DNA of 64,000 bases from Ryuthela nishihirai (taxonomy: Eukaryota; Arthropoda; Arachnida; Araneae; Heptathelidae), in contig JAWZYU010000017.1 in assembly GCA_038380435.1 (NCBI GenBank), positions 26,160,483-26,224,482 of the forward strand, read 5' to 3'. This document shows, piece by piece, positions 53,701 through 63,790 of the stretch (the first letter of the stretch is position 1; each line of letters opens with the position of its first letter). The position numbers and the translations under genes are program-made. Below the pieces are notes generated by a model. It did not search any database. It was not told the DNA's origin and saw nothing but the letters and a program-made list of their open reading frames with translations.

Positions 53701-56700
53701 TTCAGTCTTGAAATTGCAAAGGAGAAGGAAGTTATTACAGAATAAACACGAAAGGTTCAGTCTTAGAACTCAAATGAGAAGGAAGTTATTAGAGAGTGAG
53801 AATGAAAGATTCAGTCTTTAAATTGCAAAGGAGAAGGAAGTTATTACAGAATAAACACGAAAGGTTCAGTCTTAAAACTCATGAGAAGGAAGTTATTAGA
53901 GAGTGAGAATGAAAGATTCAGTCTTTAAATTGCAAAGCAGAAGGAAGTTATTACAGAATAAACACGAAAGGTTCAGTCTTAAAACTCAAATGAGAAGGAA
54001 GTTATTAGAGAGTGAGAATGAAAGATTCAGTCTTGAAATTGCAAAGGAGAAGGAAGTTACTACAGAATAAACACGAAAGTTTCAGTCTTAAAACTCAAAT
54101 GAGAAGGAAGTTATTAGAGAGTGAGAATGAAAGATTCAGTCTTAAAATTGCCAAGGAGAAGGAAGTTACTACAGAATAAACACGAAAGGTTCAGTCTTAA
54201 AACTCAAATGAGAAGGAAGTTATTAGAGAGTGAGAATGAAAGATTCAGTCTTGAAATTGCAAAGGAGAAGGAAGTTATTACAGAATAAACACGAAATGTT
54301 CAGTCTTAAAACTCAAATGAGAAGGAAGTTATTAGAGAGTGAGAATGTAAGATTCAGTCTTTAAATTGCAAAGGAGAAGGAAGTTATTACAGAATAAACA
54401 CGAAAGTTTGAGTCTTAAAACTCAAATGAGAAGGAAGTTATTAGAGAGTGAGAATGAAAGATTCAGTCTTAAAATTGCCAAGGAGAAGGAAGTTACTACA
54501 GAATAAACACGAAAGGTTCAGTCTTAAAACTCAAATGAGAAGGAAGTTATTAGAGAGTGAGAATGAAAGATTCAGTCTGGAAATTGCAAAGGAGAAAGAA
54601 GTTATTACAGAATAAGCACGAAAGGTTCAGTCTTAAAACTCAAATGAGAAGGAAGTTATTAGAGAGTGAGAATGAAAGATTCAGTCTTGAAATTGCAAAG
54701 CAGAAGGAAGTTATTACAGAATAAACACGAAAGTTTCAGTCTTAAAACTCAAATGAGAAGGAAGTTATTAGAGAGTGAGAATGAAAGATTCAGTCTTGAA
54801 ATTGCAAAGCGGAAGGAAGTTATTACAGAATAAACACGAAAGGTTCAGTCTTAAAACTCAAATGAGAAGGAAGTTATTAGAGAGTGAGAATGAAAGATTC
54901 AGTCTTAAAATTGCCAAGGAGAAGGAAGTTACTACAGAATAAACACGAAAGGTTCAGTCTTAAAACTCAAATGAGAAGGAAGTTATTAGAGAGTGAGAAT
55001 GAAAGATTCAGTCTGGAAATTGCAAAGGAGAAAGAAGTTATTACAGAATAAGCACGAAAGGGTCAGTCTTAAAACTCAAATGAGAAGGAAGTTATTAGAG
55101 AGTGAGAATGAAAGATTCAGTCTTGAAATTGCAAAGCAGAAGGAAGTTATTACAGAATAAACACGAAAGGTTCAGTCTTAAAACTCAAATGAGAAGGAAG
55201 TTATTAGAGAGTGAGAATGAAAGATTCAGTCTTAAAATTGCCAAGGAGAAGGAAGTTACTACAGAATAAACACGAAAGGTTCAGTCTTAAAACTCAAATG
55301 AGAAGGAAGTTATTAGAGAGTGAGAATGAAAGATTCAGTCTGGAAATTGCAAAGGAGAAAGAAGTTATTACAGAATAAGCACGAAAGGTTCAGTCTTAAA
55401 ACTCAAATGAGAAGAAAGTTATTTAGAGAGTGAGAATGAAAGCTTCAGTCTTTAAATTGCAAAGCAGAAGGAAGTTATTACAGAATAAGCACGAAAGTTT
55501 GTCTTAAAACTCATGAGAAGAAAGTTATTAGAGAGTGAGAATGAAACTTTCAGTCTTTAAATTGTAAAGGAGAAGGAAGTTATTACAGAATAAAGACGAA
55601 AGTTTCAGTCTTAAAACTCATGAGAAGAAAGTTATTAGAGAGTGAGAATGAAAGATTCAGTCTTGAAATTGCAAAGGAGAAGGAAGTTATTACAGAATAA
55701 GCACGAAAGTTTCAGTCTTAAAACTCAAATGAGAAGGAAGTTATTAGAGAGTGAAAATAAAAGATTTAGTCTTTATATTGCAAAGGAGAAGGAAGTTATT
55801 ACAGAATAAACACGAAAGTTTCAGTCTTAAAACTCAAATGAGAAGGAAGTTATTAGAGAGTGAGAATGAAAGATCCAGTCTTTAAATTGCAAAGGAGAAG
55901 GAAGTTATTACAGAATAAACACGAAAGTTTCCGTCTTTGAACTCAAATGAGAAGGAAGTTATTAGAGAGTGAGAATGAAAAATTCAGTCTTTAAATTGCA
56001 AAGGAGAAGGAAGTTATTACAGAATAAGCACGAAAGTTTCAGTCTTAAAACTCAAATGAGAAGGAAGTTATTAGAGAGTGAGAATGAATGATTTAGTCTT
56101 TATATTGCAAAGGAGAAGGAAGTTATTACAGAATAAACACGAAAGTTTCAGTCTTAAAACTCATGAGAAGGAAGTTATTAGAGAGTGAGAATGAAAGATT
56201 CAGTCTTGAAATTGCAAAGGAGAAGGAAGTTATTTCAGTATAAGCACGAAAGGTTCAGTCTTAAAACTCATGAGAAGGAAGTTATTAGAGAGTGAGAATG
56301 AAAGATTCAGTCTTTAAATTGCAAAGGAGAAGGAAGTTATTACAGAATAAACACGAAAGTTTCAGTCTTAAAACTCATGTGAAGAAAGTTCTTAGAGAGT
56401 GAGAATGAAAGATTCAGTCTTTAAATTGCAAAGGAGAAGGAAGTTATTACAGAATAAACACGAAAGTTTCAGTCTTAAAACTCAAATGAGAAGGAAGTTA
56501 TTAGATAGTGAGAATGAAAGATTCAGTCTTGAAATTGCAAAGGAGAAGGAATTTATTACAGAATAAACACGAAAGGTTCAGTCTTAAAACTCAAATGAAA
56601 AGGAAGTTATTAGAGAGTTAGAATGAAAAATTCAGTCTTTAAATTGCAAAGGAGAAGGAAGTTATTGCAGTATAAGCACGAAAGTTTCAGTCTTAAAACT

Positions 56701-57510
56701 CAAATGAGAAGGAAGTTATTAGAGAGTGAGAATGAAAGATCCAGTCTTTAAATTGCAAAGGAGAAGGAAGTTATTACAGAATAAGCACGAAAGGTTCAGT
56801 CTTAAAACTCAAATGAGAAGGAAGTTATTAGAGAGTGAGAATGAAAGATTCAGTCTTGAAATTGCAAAGGAGAAAGAAGTTATTACAGAATAAGCACGAA
56901 AGGTTCAGTCTTAAAACTCAAATGAGAAGGAAGTTATTAGAGAGTGAGAATGAAAGATTCAGTCTTTAAATTGCAAAGGAGAAGGAAGTTATTACAGAAT
57001 AAGCACGAAAGGTTCAGTCTTAAAACTCATGAGAAGAAAGTTAATAGAGAGTGAGAATGAAAGATTCAGTCTTTAAATTGCAAAGGAGAAGGAAGTTATT
57101 ACAGAATAAACACGAAAGTTTCAGTCTTAAATCTCATGAGAAGAAAGTTATTAGAGAGTGAGAATGAAAGATTCAGTCTTTAAATTGCAAAGGAGAAGGA
57201 AGTTATTACAGAATAAACACGAAAGGTTCAGTCTTAAAACTCATGAGAAGAAAGTTATTAGAAAGTGAGAATGAAAGATTCAGTCTTTAAATTGCAAAGG
57301 AGAAGGAAGTTATTACAGAATAAGCACGAAAGCTTCAGTCTCCAAATTGCAAATGCGATATAAGATACGAAAAAATTACAAAAGGTTCATGCTGGAAAAA
57401 ATTACAAAATATTCAGTCTTGAAAATGAGAAGGAAGTTAATAAGAGTGAGAACGAAAGTTTCAGTCTTAAAATTACGAATGAGGAGGTAATTATTAGGGT
57501 GTGAATAAAA
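50740..57510. repeat. 109-bp satellite, about 60 units, each of two related halves
   Basis: Period exactly 109 (for example GATTCAGTCTT at 51303 and 51412). Each unit has two similar halves of about 55 and 54 bp. One reads GATTCAGTCTTGAAATTGCA then AAGGAGAAGGAAGTTATTAC; the other reads GGTTCAGTCTTAAAACTCAA then ATGAGAAGGAAGTTATTAG. The present unit is therefore a dimer. The + strand is purine-rich. Units near 50740-50870 and 57340-57510 are strongly diverged. Sub-arrays differ by fixed variants (TTTAAATTG, TTGAAATTG, TTAAAATTGCC). Period not a multiple of 3 and stops throughout: non-coding. Confidence 0.97.
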
Positions 57511-58345
57511 TGTCTTTTAACTACAAATGATAATGAATTATATACTGCGCACGGAATGTTCCATGTAAAACGAAGAATACAGATATTTTCGAGTGTCCAC
57601 AAATGTTTCTTAAATAAATTTTTCTCACAGACCGTTAAAAATTTGACTTCTATTTCCGAGTGACTTTGAAGTCTTTAACTTTACCAGCTTAAGAGAACTT
57701 CTGAAAGCATTTGGGAGAGCAGAAGTGAATGTGCGAAAGGTCGAAATGACGTCAGAAAAGCACAGAGGCAAATTGCATGGAAGTATTGATGAGCAATTCG
57801 CAGATGCTTCGGAGACATCACAGAACTGCGATGGCATTAATCCTTCAAAGCCTTTGCGGCCTTTTGAAATATTAAATAGTAACAAAGAAGCGAGCATTCC
57901 TTCCACACGCAAGTGAAAGCTAGCACAATCCCGTACACGTTGTTACATTTGGAGGATTATTTCATCGTTAAAGGAAAATGTAGTATGTTCTTTCATGCTT
58001 CTGCATTATACATACCTTGCCATGGATCATCGATGTTATTAGAAGTTCACTGTTTCTTTGAAAGCGTTGTAATTACATTTCTCAGTCCCAGTTTGCAGGC
58101 GAACATCGTCAACATCCGATTTATCATTCATTTCATTAATTATTGTTTACGATACTGATGCTCTCTTAGTCGGCTTTAGGTGAGTGCCAAAAGTGCGTCA
58201 CAAAGGGATCTGCGCTTCAAGAGGAACTCTGATGTCATACTGCTTGTCCTGCCCTTGTTCCAACGAAATCAACATCATTCCAGTGATCTTTTCCGTATCT
58301 AGAACGCTAATAATGTTAGAAACAGTATCTCAAGATATAAAGGAG
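57511..58345. other. Unassigned; small open frames without recognised domain
   Basis: 57660-57916 (+) holds an open frame with SEKHRGKLHGSIDEQFADAS, overlapped by one on the - strand. I find no family motif and no splice borders consistent with the cyclase. It may be coding by chance. Confidence 0.4.
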
Positions 58346-58770
58346 GTTGAGTTGATTTTACCTCTGAGTGACCCTTTTTTGCATACAATGGACAATAGTT
58401 CAACAATGCAATGGGCATACAATGGGCAACAGTTGTATACAATTTCAACAGCTAGGTCACAAGGACCCCAAGGATTCAAAAATGGTTTGGGAAGGAAATC
58501 CAACTGGACAGCTATTAAGAGAGAGATTTAAACCTCCCGTCAAGGCCATTCGGCGTGGGTCGTTTTACCTCTGAGCGATACTTATTTGCATATACAATAG
58601 TCTACACCACAAGGTCACAAGGAGCCCAAGGATTCAAAATTTGTTGGGGAAGGGAATTCACTGGACAGCTATTAACAGAGAAACAGAAACTTCTCGTGAA
58701 AGCCATCCATCCTTTTCTTTAACATGCACAGGGTATGGTTCTCCTATACTTGAAGCCACGACTTGAAATC
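58346..58770 (-). mobile_element. SINE-1 old copy with duplicated tail region
   Basis: Two decayed tail-body segments in a row on the - strand. One has TTTTACCTCTGAGTGACCC (58357), the other TTTTACCTCTGAGCGATAC (58563). The fusion string is GGCGTGGGTCGTTTTACC. It differs in breakpoint from the AACG junctions elsewhere. The string ACAATGG(G/A)CAA is amplified inside the first segment. Confidence 0.75.
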
Positions 58771-59026
58771 CTTTGAAACCATCCAGTTAACATTTTTACT
58801 GCACACTCTCACGGGACACTTAATCTTCTGCCAAATTTCCAGGTTCCTAGCCCCTTTTATGTGAAGAGTTATGGTAACAACACAAAAATAGTCGAGGATT
58901 GATGCATTTTTCAGGCGTCGCATCCTCTTTTTCATTGGCTTTCGTAGTTAAACGTAAATAAGCCACGATTGGAGAAGAAACTCTTTGAGGGAGACTTGCA
59001 GCTCCATTCTTTATGTGAAAAGTAAT
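58771..59026. other. No gene recognised
   Basis: Spacer between SINE copies. Confidence 0.4.
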
Positions 59027-59038
59027 ATGGAGTGATGA

Positions 59039-59422
59039 GTTGGGTTGTTTTACCTCTGAGCGGCACTTTTTTGCACACCATGGACTAAATGGCCAGGTCA
59101 CATGGACCCCGAAGGCTCAGAGAAGGTTGGGGGAGGGAACCCACTGGAGCAGCTGTTGGGAAACAGATGGTAGCCTCGCTTCAAGGCCATCCAGCGTGTT
59201 CTTTAACGTGCACAGGGTAAGGCTCTCCCGCACACGGGACCACGGCTTAACGTCCCATCCGACGGACGGCGGCCTTTTCAAGACCATCGGTGTCCCTTAC
59301 TGACCGTGGGCAGGGCGGGGAATTTTGCGGAGATAAATCTCAACGCTGACCCAGCTGGGACTCGAACCTGGGAACTACAGATTACGAGCCTGGCGCGCTA
59401 CCGACTGAGCCACCCCCGCCCC
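59039..59422 (-). mobile_element. SINE-1 full-length, 12-bp TSD
   Basis: ATGGAGTGATGA (59027-59038) and ATGGAGTAATGA (59423-59434) flank it, with one mismatch. Complete head and tail. Confidence 0.94.
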
Positions 59423-59434
59423 ATGGAGTAATGA

Positions 59435-60187
59435 AAGGCGATGCCTATTTCTCTATCTGTCTGTGGCAGCCATAACTCATCTGGAAATCATGACAGACGC
59501 TTCAAAGTTTCACAGTGTTTCTGATTGTCGTCGGGTTTGCTGTGCCATATTTCAATTCGAAATTCCGAAAGGTTGGGCTTGGTATAAGCAAAACTATTTA
59601 TCATGATATTCCTACGGGAAACGGTAATCGCTGGCAAATTTAGTATTGCCATTCGCTGCTATCCAACTGTGAACGAGAGAGTTTTAACATTTGAATCCGT
59701 TGCCGTTGCCAGATTCTCCACATTCCAGAGGCATTATTATTTTAAGGCGTCCCATTGCAGATGGGGACTTGATTTTTTCTTTGACTCAACACAGGGGCGG
59801 GGAGGTACCCAGAAGGGGTTAGGACTCCCTCCCCAGGAAAAATCCTTTCGTTTTATACGAAATTTCAAACTTTTCTACCTGCTTTGAAATCTAAAACAGT
59901 TTTGTCTTTGTATAATTTTATTTTAGACCCATATTTTATGACCGACACTAAAAAAAGATCGGGGGGGGGGGGAATTGTAAACTTTCATTTCATACAGAAT
60001 ATCATTTTTACCTTTTCTGTTCGATAGAATATTTTAGTAAGTGGGAAAACCAACTCAAGTTTTATTCTTAGACGTCGCCCCCCCAGAACCGATTTAAAAC
60101 CAGCTCCGAAATTAAATTATCGGAGCCACCCCGAAACCGAATTCTCGCCAGTCCCCCCCCCCCCGCCTCTTAAAGCTGAATCCTGGG
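59435..60187. other. No gene recognised; homopolymer C/G runs
   Basis: Contains a G-run at 59959-59972, C-runs at 60076-60083 and 60155-60166, and a repeated CCGA/GGAGC string between. The open frame at 59603-59887 has no motif. Confidence 0.45.
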
Positions 60188-60189
60188 TA

Positions 60190-60381
60190 CAGTGGCTCAA
60201 AAAAGTATCTGGACACTACGGTTGATTACAGAATTCAGAAAAAATATCTGGCAAAGATTTATTTTAGAAATTAGTGACACGAAGGTTGCCAGATCACTAG
60301 TTTCTAAAATAAATCGTTGCCAGATAATTTTTCTGAATTCTGTAATCAACCGTAGTGTTCGGATACTTTTTTGAGCGATTG
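60190..60381. mobile_element. MITE-1 copy, shortened centre
   Basis: TA-flanked (60188-60189, 60382-60383). Arms intact. The centre is one-sided: AGTGACACGAAGGTTGCC without the left CCTTCGTG, so there is no E-box. Confidence 0.92.
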
Positions 60382-60439
60382 TACGTGCCTAGACGGGGTG
60401 ACCCAGTGTACGAAATTTTTGGGACCGTTCGATCAAGTA

Positions 60440-60918
60440 CAGTCGCTCGAAAAAATATCCGAACACTAAGATTGATTAGAGAATTCAGAAAAAATATCTG
60501 GCAAACGATTTTTTTTAGAAATTAGTGATCTGGCAACCTTCGTGTCACGTGATTAGAGAATTAAAAAAAAAATATCTGGAGCGTGTACAGTAACTGAGCG
60601 TGTACAGCAACTGTACACGCTCCAGTTACCGTTCACAGCAAACTGGAGCGTGTGCAGTTACTGCACACGCTCCAGTTTGCTGTGAATGGTAACTGCACAC
60701 GCTCAACATTTCCGTGAGTGAGCCCACACGATCTAGTATCAAAATAATATGACCACCTACAGTCGCTCAAAAAAAGTATCCGAACACTATGGTTGATTAC
60801 AGAATTCAGAAAAAATATCTGGTAAATGATTTTTTTTAGAAATTAATGATCTGACAACCTTCGTGTCACGTGACACGAAGGATCAACCATAGTGTTCGGA
60901 TATTTTTTTGAGCGACTG
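60440..60918. mobile_element. Composite MITE-1 cluster with long palindromes
   Basis: First a MITE-1 left arm to TTCGTGTCACGTGA (60440-60553). Then comes a block (60554-60755) of nested palindromes based on TGGAGCGTGTACAG and GGAGCGTGTGCAGTTACTGC. This block ends in the CACACGATCTAGTATCAAAA and TAATATGACCACCT string seen inverted in the 38.6 kb array. Last is a third MITE-1 with E-box centre and a shortened right arm (60757-60918, TA at its end). Confidence 0.88.
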
Positions 60919-61082
60919 TACATCGGGAATCACAGGACAAAAACGTACACAGGATTTAATTTTGGGGAAATATTTTTGGTTTGATTAATAAAAGTTTAAT
61001 AAAGGTAATATAATAAATAATAATATAATAAAATAAAAGTAATAAAGGCTTACAGAAAAGAGGAAAATTAGAGGATCTAGAA

Positions 61083-61449
61083 TTGGGTTGGGTTGGGTTG
61101 TTTTACCTCTGAGCGGCACTTTTTTCCACACCATGGGCTAAATGGCCAAGTCACATGGACCCCGAAGGCTCAGAGAAAGTTGGGGGAGAGGACCCACTGG
61201 AACAGCTGTTGGGAGACAGATGGTAGCATCCCGTCAAGGCCATCCAGCGTGTTCTTTAACGTGCACAGGGTATGGCTCTCCCACACATGGGCCACGGCTT
61301 AACGTCCCATCTGACGGACGGCGGAATTTCCAAGCCCATCGGTGTCCCCTACTGACCGTGGGCAGGGCGGGGAATTTTGCGGAGATAACTCTCAACGCTG
61401 ACCCAGCTGGGACTCGAACCTGGGAACTACAGATTACGAGTCTGGCAAG
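61083..61449 (-). mobile_element. SINE-1, 5'-truncated in the head, 12-bp TSD
   Basis: GAGGATCTAGAA flanks both sides (61071-61082, 61450-61461). The copy keeps the B box but stops at TACGAGTCTGGC, so the A box is absent. Truncation inside the head with an exact TSD points to incomplete reverse transcription. Because the target is itself a GGATCTAG repeat, part of the match could be repeat identity. Confidence 0.9.
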
Positions 61450-61761
61450 GAGGATCTAGAAACAATGAAAGTAAGCTTGGGTGATCTGTCAATAATACAT
61501 TACACCTGACAGTAAGAAATCAGGGGATCTAGTAGTAGTATATTTTCACCGATCTATATGAGATGAGGATCTATTAATAACATATTTACACCGATCTATA
61601 TGAGACCAGAGGATCTAGCAATAACATATTGCATCGCTCTGCAACGAACTAGAGCATCTAGCAACAAAATGTTGTCGCATGGTGCGAGACTAGAAGATCT
61701 AACAAATGAATTTTTATATAGGTTTGTATTGGAGTGTTGGATCTAGCAGCGACTTATTGTA

Positions 61762-61975
61762 CAGTCGCTCAAAAAAGTATCCGAACACTATGGTTGATTA
61801 CAGAATTCAGAAAAAATATGTGGCAACGATTTTTTCAGAAGTTAGTGATCTGGCAACCTTCGTGTCACGTGACACGAAGGTTGCCAGATCAATAATTTCT
61901 AAAAAAATCACTGCCAGATATTTTTTCTGAATTCTGTAATCAACCATAGTGTTCGGATACTTTTTTGAGCGACTG
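61762..61975. mobile_element. MITE-1 full-length, best palindrome, E-box centre
   Basis: 214 bp with TA on both sides (61760-61761, 61976-61977). Two arms of about 95 bp pair almost perfectly. The centre (61857-61880) is an exact 24-nt palindrome around CACGTG. This is the reference copy. Confidence 0.95.
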
Positions 61976-62083
61976 TACATGTCTATGATACCACAAGGTC
62001 TGACAATGATATTTTATGGAGACCTATATGGGAGGAGATAATGATACAATCACGTTTAGCATTGAAATGCGCGAAATAGCAGA

Positions 62084-62468
62084 GTTGGGTTGGGTTGTTT
62101 TACCTCTGAGCGGCACTTTTTTGCACACAATGGGCTAAATGGTCAGGTCACATGGACCCCGAAGGCTCAGAGAAGGTTGGGGGCTCAGAAACCCACTGGA
62201 ACAGCTGTTGGGAGACAGATGGTAGCCTCCCGTCAAGGCCATTCAGCGTGTTCTTTAACGTGCACAGGGTATGGCTCTCCCGCACACGGGGCTTAACGTC
62301 CCATCCGACGGACGGCAGTCTTTCCAAGCCCATCGGTGTCCCCTACTGACCGTGGGCAGGGCGGGGAATTTTGCCGAGATAAATCTCAACGCTGACCCAG
62401 CTGGGACTCGAACCTGGGAACTACAGATTACGAGCCTGACGTGCTACTGACTGAGCCACCCCCGCCCC
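62084..62468 (-). mobile_element. SINE-1 full-length, exact 12-bp TSD
   Basis: CGAAATAGCAGA flanks both ends (62072-62083, 62469-62480). Complete, with small changes in the body (GGGGGCTCAGAAACCCACTG). Confidence 0.94.
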
Positions 62469-62640
62469 CGAAATAGCAGAAGAACTAGCAATAGCATATA
62501 TTGCGAGATACTGCGAGGCACAGAATTTAGCAATAACATATTGTACAGTTCTGCGTGCCACCAGAGAGGATCTAGGAGCAACATAATATACTGACCTGTG
62601 TAAAACTAAAGAATCTAACAATATTCATATTGCATCACGC

Positions 62641-62909
62641 ATAAGAATCCATAATCTCTAGCAGTAGAATTAATTTAAGAAGAACTACGTTGTCAATGAT
62701 ACCTAAAACACATCGCTTTGCGAAATAAATTACAGAAAATTATAAAATATACTAAACTATACGACAGAAAAAGAAATTAACGACTTTAGCGCAAAAGAGA
62801 TGTGTGAGAATTATGCTAAAAAGTACAGTAATAGTCACAATAGCAACTCTTTGTGATTTTTTTTAGATTTTAAAACATTTATGTTTTATTCTCTTTCGTC
62901 TTGGCAAAG
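62641..62909. other. Intron sequence upstream of exon d
   Basis: AT-rich, with a T-rich tract (62851-62900) before the acceptor CGTCTTGGCAAAG. No other feature. Confidence 0.6.
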
Positions 62910-63068
62910 GTCGGTAAGAGAGCAGACGAAGTCGACAGTGGACATGAGAGTCGGGGTGCACACAGGAGCGGTTTTGGCTGGAGTACTGGGCCAACGCCAA
63001 TGGCAGTTCGACGTTTACAGTAGAGATGTCGTATTGGCCAACAAGATGGAAAGCAGTGGGATGCCTGG
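62910..63068 (+). CDS. Ac78C-like: Adenylyl cyclase exon d (C1a core, C-terminal half)
   Basis: This exon encodes [20 protein letters not shown], then [20 protein letters not shown], then [12 protein letters not shown] and most of a Gly codon. [10 protein letters not shown] and [13 protein letters not shown] are hallmark C1a segments. The acceptor TTGGCAAAG (AG at 62908-62909) was chosen because its first base completes the Lys codon of exon c; the later AG at 62922-62923 would break the frame. The donor GTGAGT is at 63069. Length 159 nt, ending in phase 2. The YS in place of the commoner WS before RDV/NDV is typical of the Ac78C-like group as I remember it. The intron before is about 35.2 kb and carries most of the repeats in this window. 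Confidence 0.95.
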
Positions 63069-63289
63069 GTGAGTAACACCAAGAAAAAATGTTTTCCTTC
63101 CTTTTTTTTATCTACAACATACTTACTAGAAAAGTGTAGATTCTGATATCTTCCTCGAAGGAGTTCGTTTCGTTTCTTTAGTTTTTGTCCTATTTTTTTA
63201 ATTTATTTTGCGAGCTGAACTTTTTTATTGTTTGTCCTCGTGTTTTGTTAACCAAGTTAACACTTGATGGTTTGTCCACCCAGTTATAG
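63069..63289. other. Intron after exon d
   Basis: T-rich intron. No features before the RTE copy. Confidence 0.5.
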
Positions 63290-63790
63290 TTAAAGCTTAC
63301 CGTGATAGGTTACTTCATCATTATGACAGTCATGGTTTGCTTACTACTGAAGTTGAGGAAGAATGGGACCGTTTTAAACAGTCTTTTCTTGAAACTAACA
63401 GTACTCTTTTATGAAAAAGAGGAGCAGAGGAGACAGAATTATTTGAGTGAAAAGGCACTTGAGCTTATTTCAGAAAGAAATAACTTGCAGGAATGTCCTT
63501 AATCAATACCCTACTAATCCTAATAGAAAGCATTACAGAGAGCTTAATAAATCTGTAAAGAATCAGTTAGCTGCTGATAAGAATCTTTGGCTTGATGGCT
63601 TGCCTGGCAAAGCCAACGAAGCAGTTAGACAGCACAACAGCAGGGAGCTGTACCAGATAGTTAACATTTTGTGTGGTAGAAAACAGACAGGTATACAGGT
63701 ATTGAAGGTAAACAAGGTAAGGTTTTAGATGGTGAGAATTCTATCATTGCTAGGTAGGTTGAGCATTTCAGTGATGTTCTAAACAATGTA
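63290..63790 (+). pseudogene. RTE-like fragment upstream of the RT core, cut by a Tc1 insertion
   Basis: Encodes LTTEVEEEWDRFKQSFLETN, then in another frame KALELISERN, then TNPNRKHYRELNKSVKNQLA and LPGKANEAVRQHNSRELYQI. This is the same segment as 2955-2640 on the - strand, plus about 130 bp further upstream. Frameshifts occur near 63420 and 63490. It stops at AAACAATG, where the TA of a Tc1-type element begins. Confidence 0.88.

Larger units (their letters stand above)
61071..62640. repeat. Degenerate 44-bp minisatellite, opened by three insertions
   Basis: The phrase GAGGATCTAGCAATAACATA followed by TTGCACCGATCTATATGAGA recurs every 41-45 bp (61071, 61523, 61567, 61611, 61654, 61695, 61739) and more loosely to about 62640. 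Two SINE-1 copies and one MITE-1 lie inside it. Confidence 0.75.

Noticed and set aside
57625..57916. Overlapping open frames on both strands as a possible gene
   Set aside because: No family motif, no start or splice support, and composition like the surrounding intron. Left as unassigned.
61093..61110. Telomere-like TTGGG repeats
   Set aside because: Only two to four units, always at the SINE-1 3' end, and not the arthropod TTAGG unit; they are the SINE tail.
62920..62923. Alternative acceptor AG at 62922-62923 for exon d
   Set aside because: It removes four codons and shifts the phase relative to exon c; the AG at 62908-62909 restores Lys and the expected spacing to VDMRVG.
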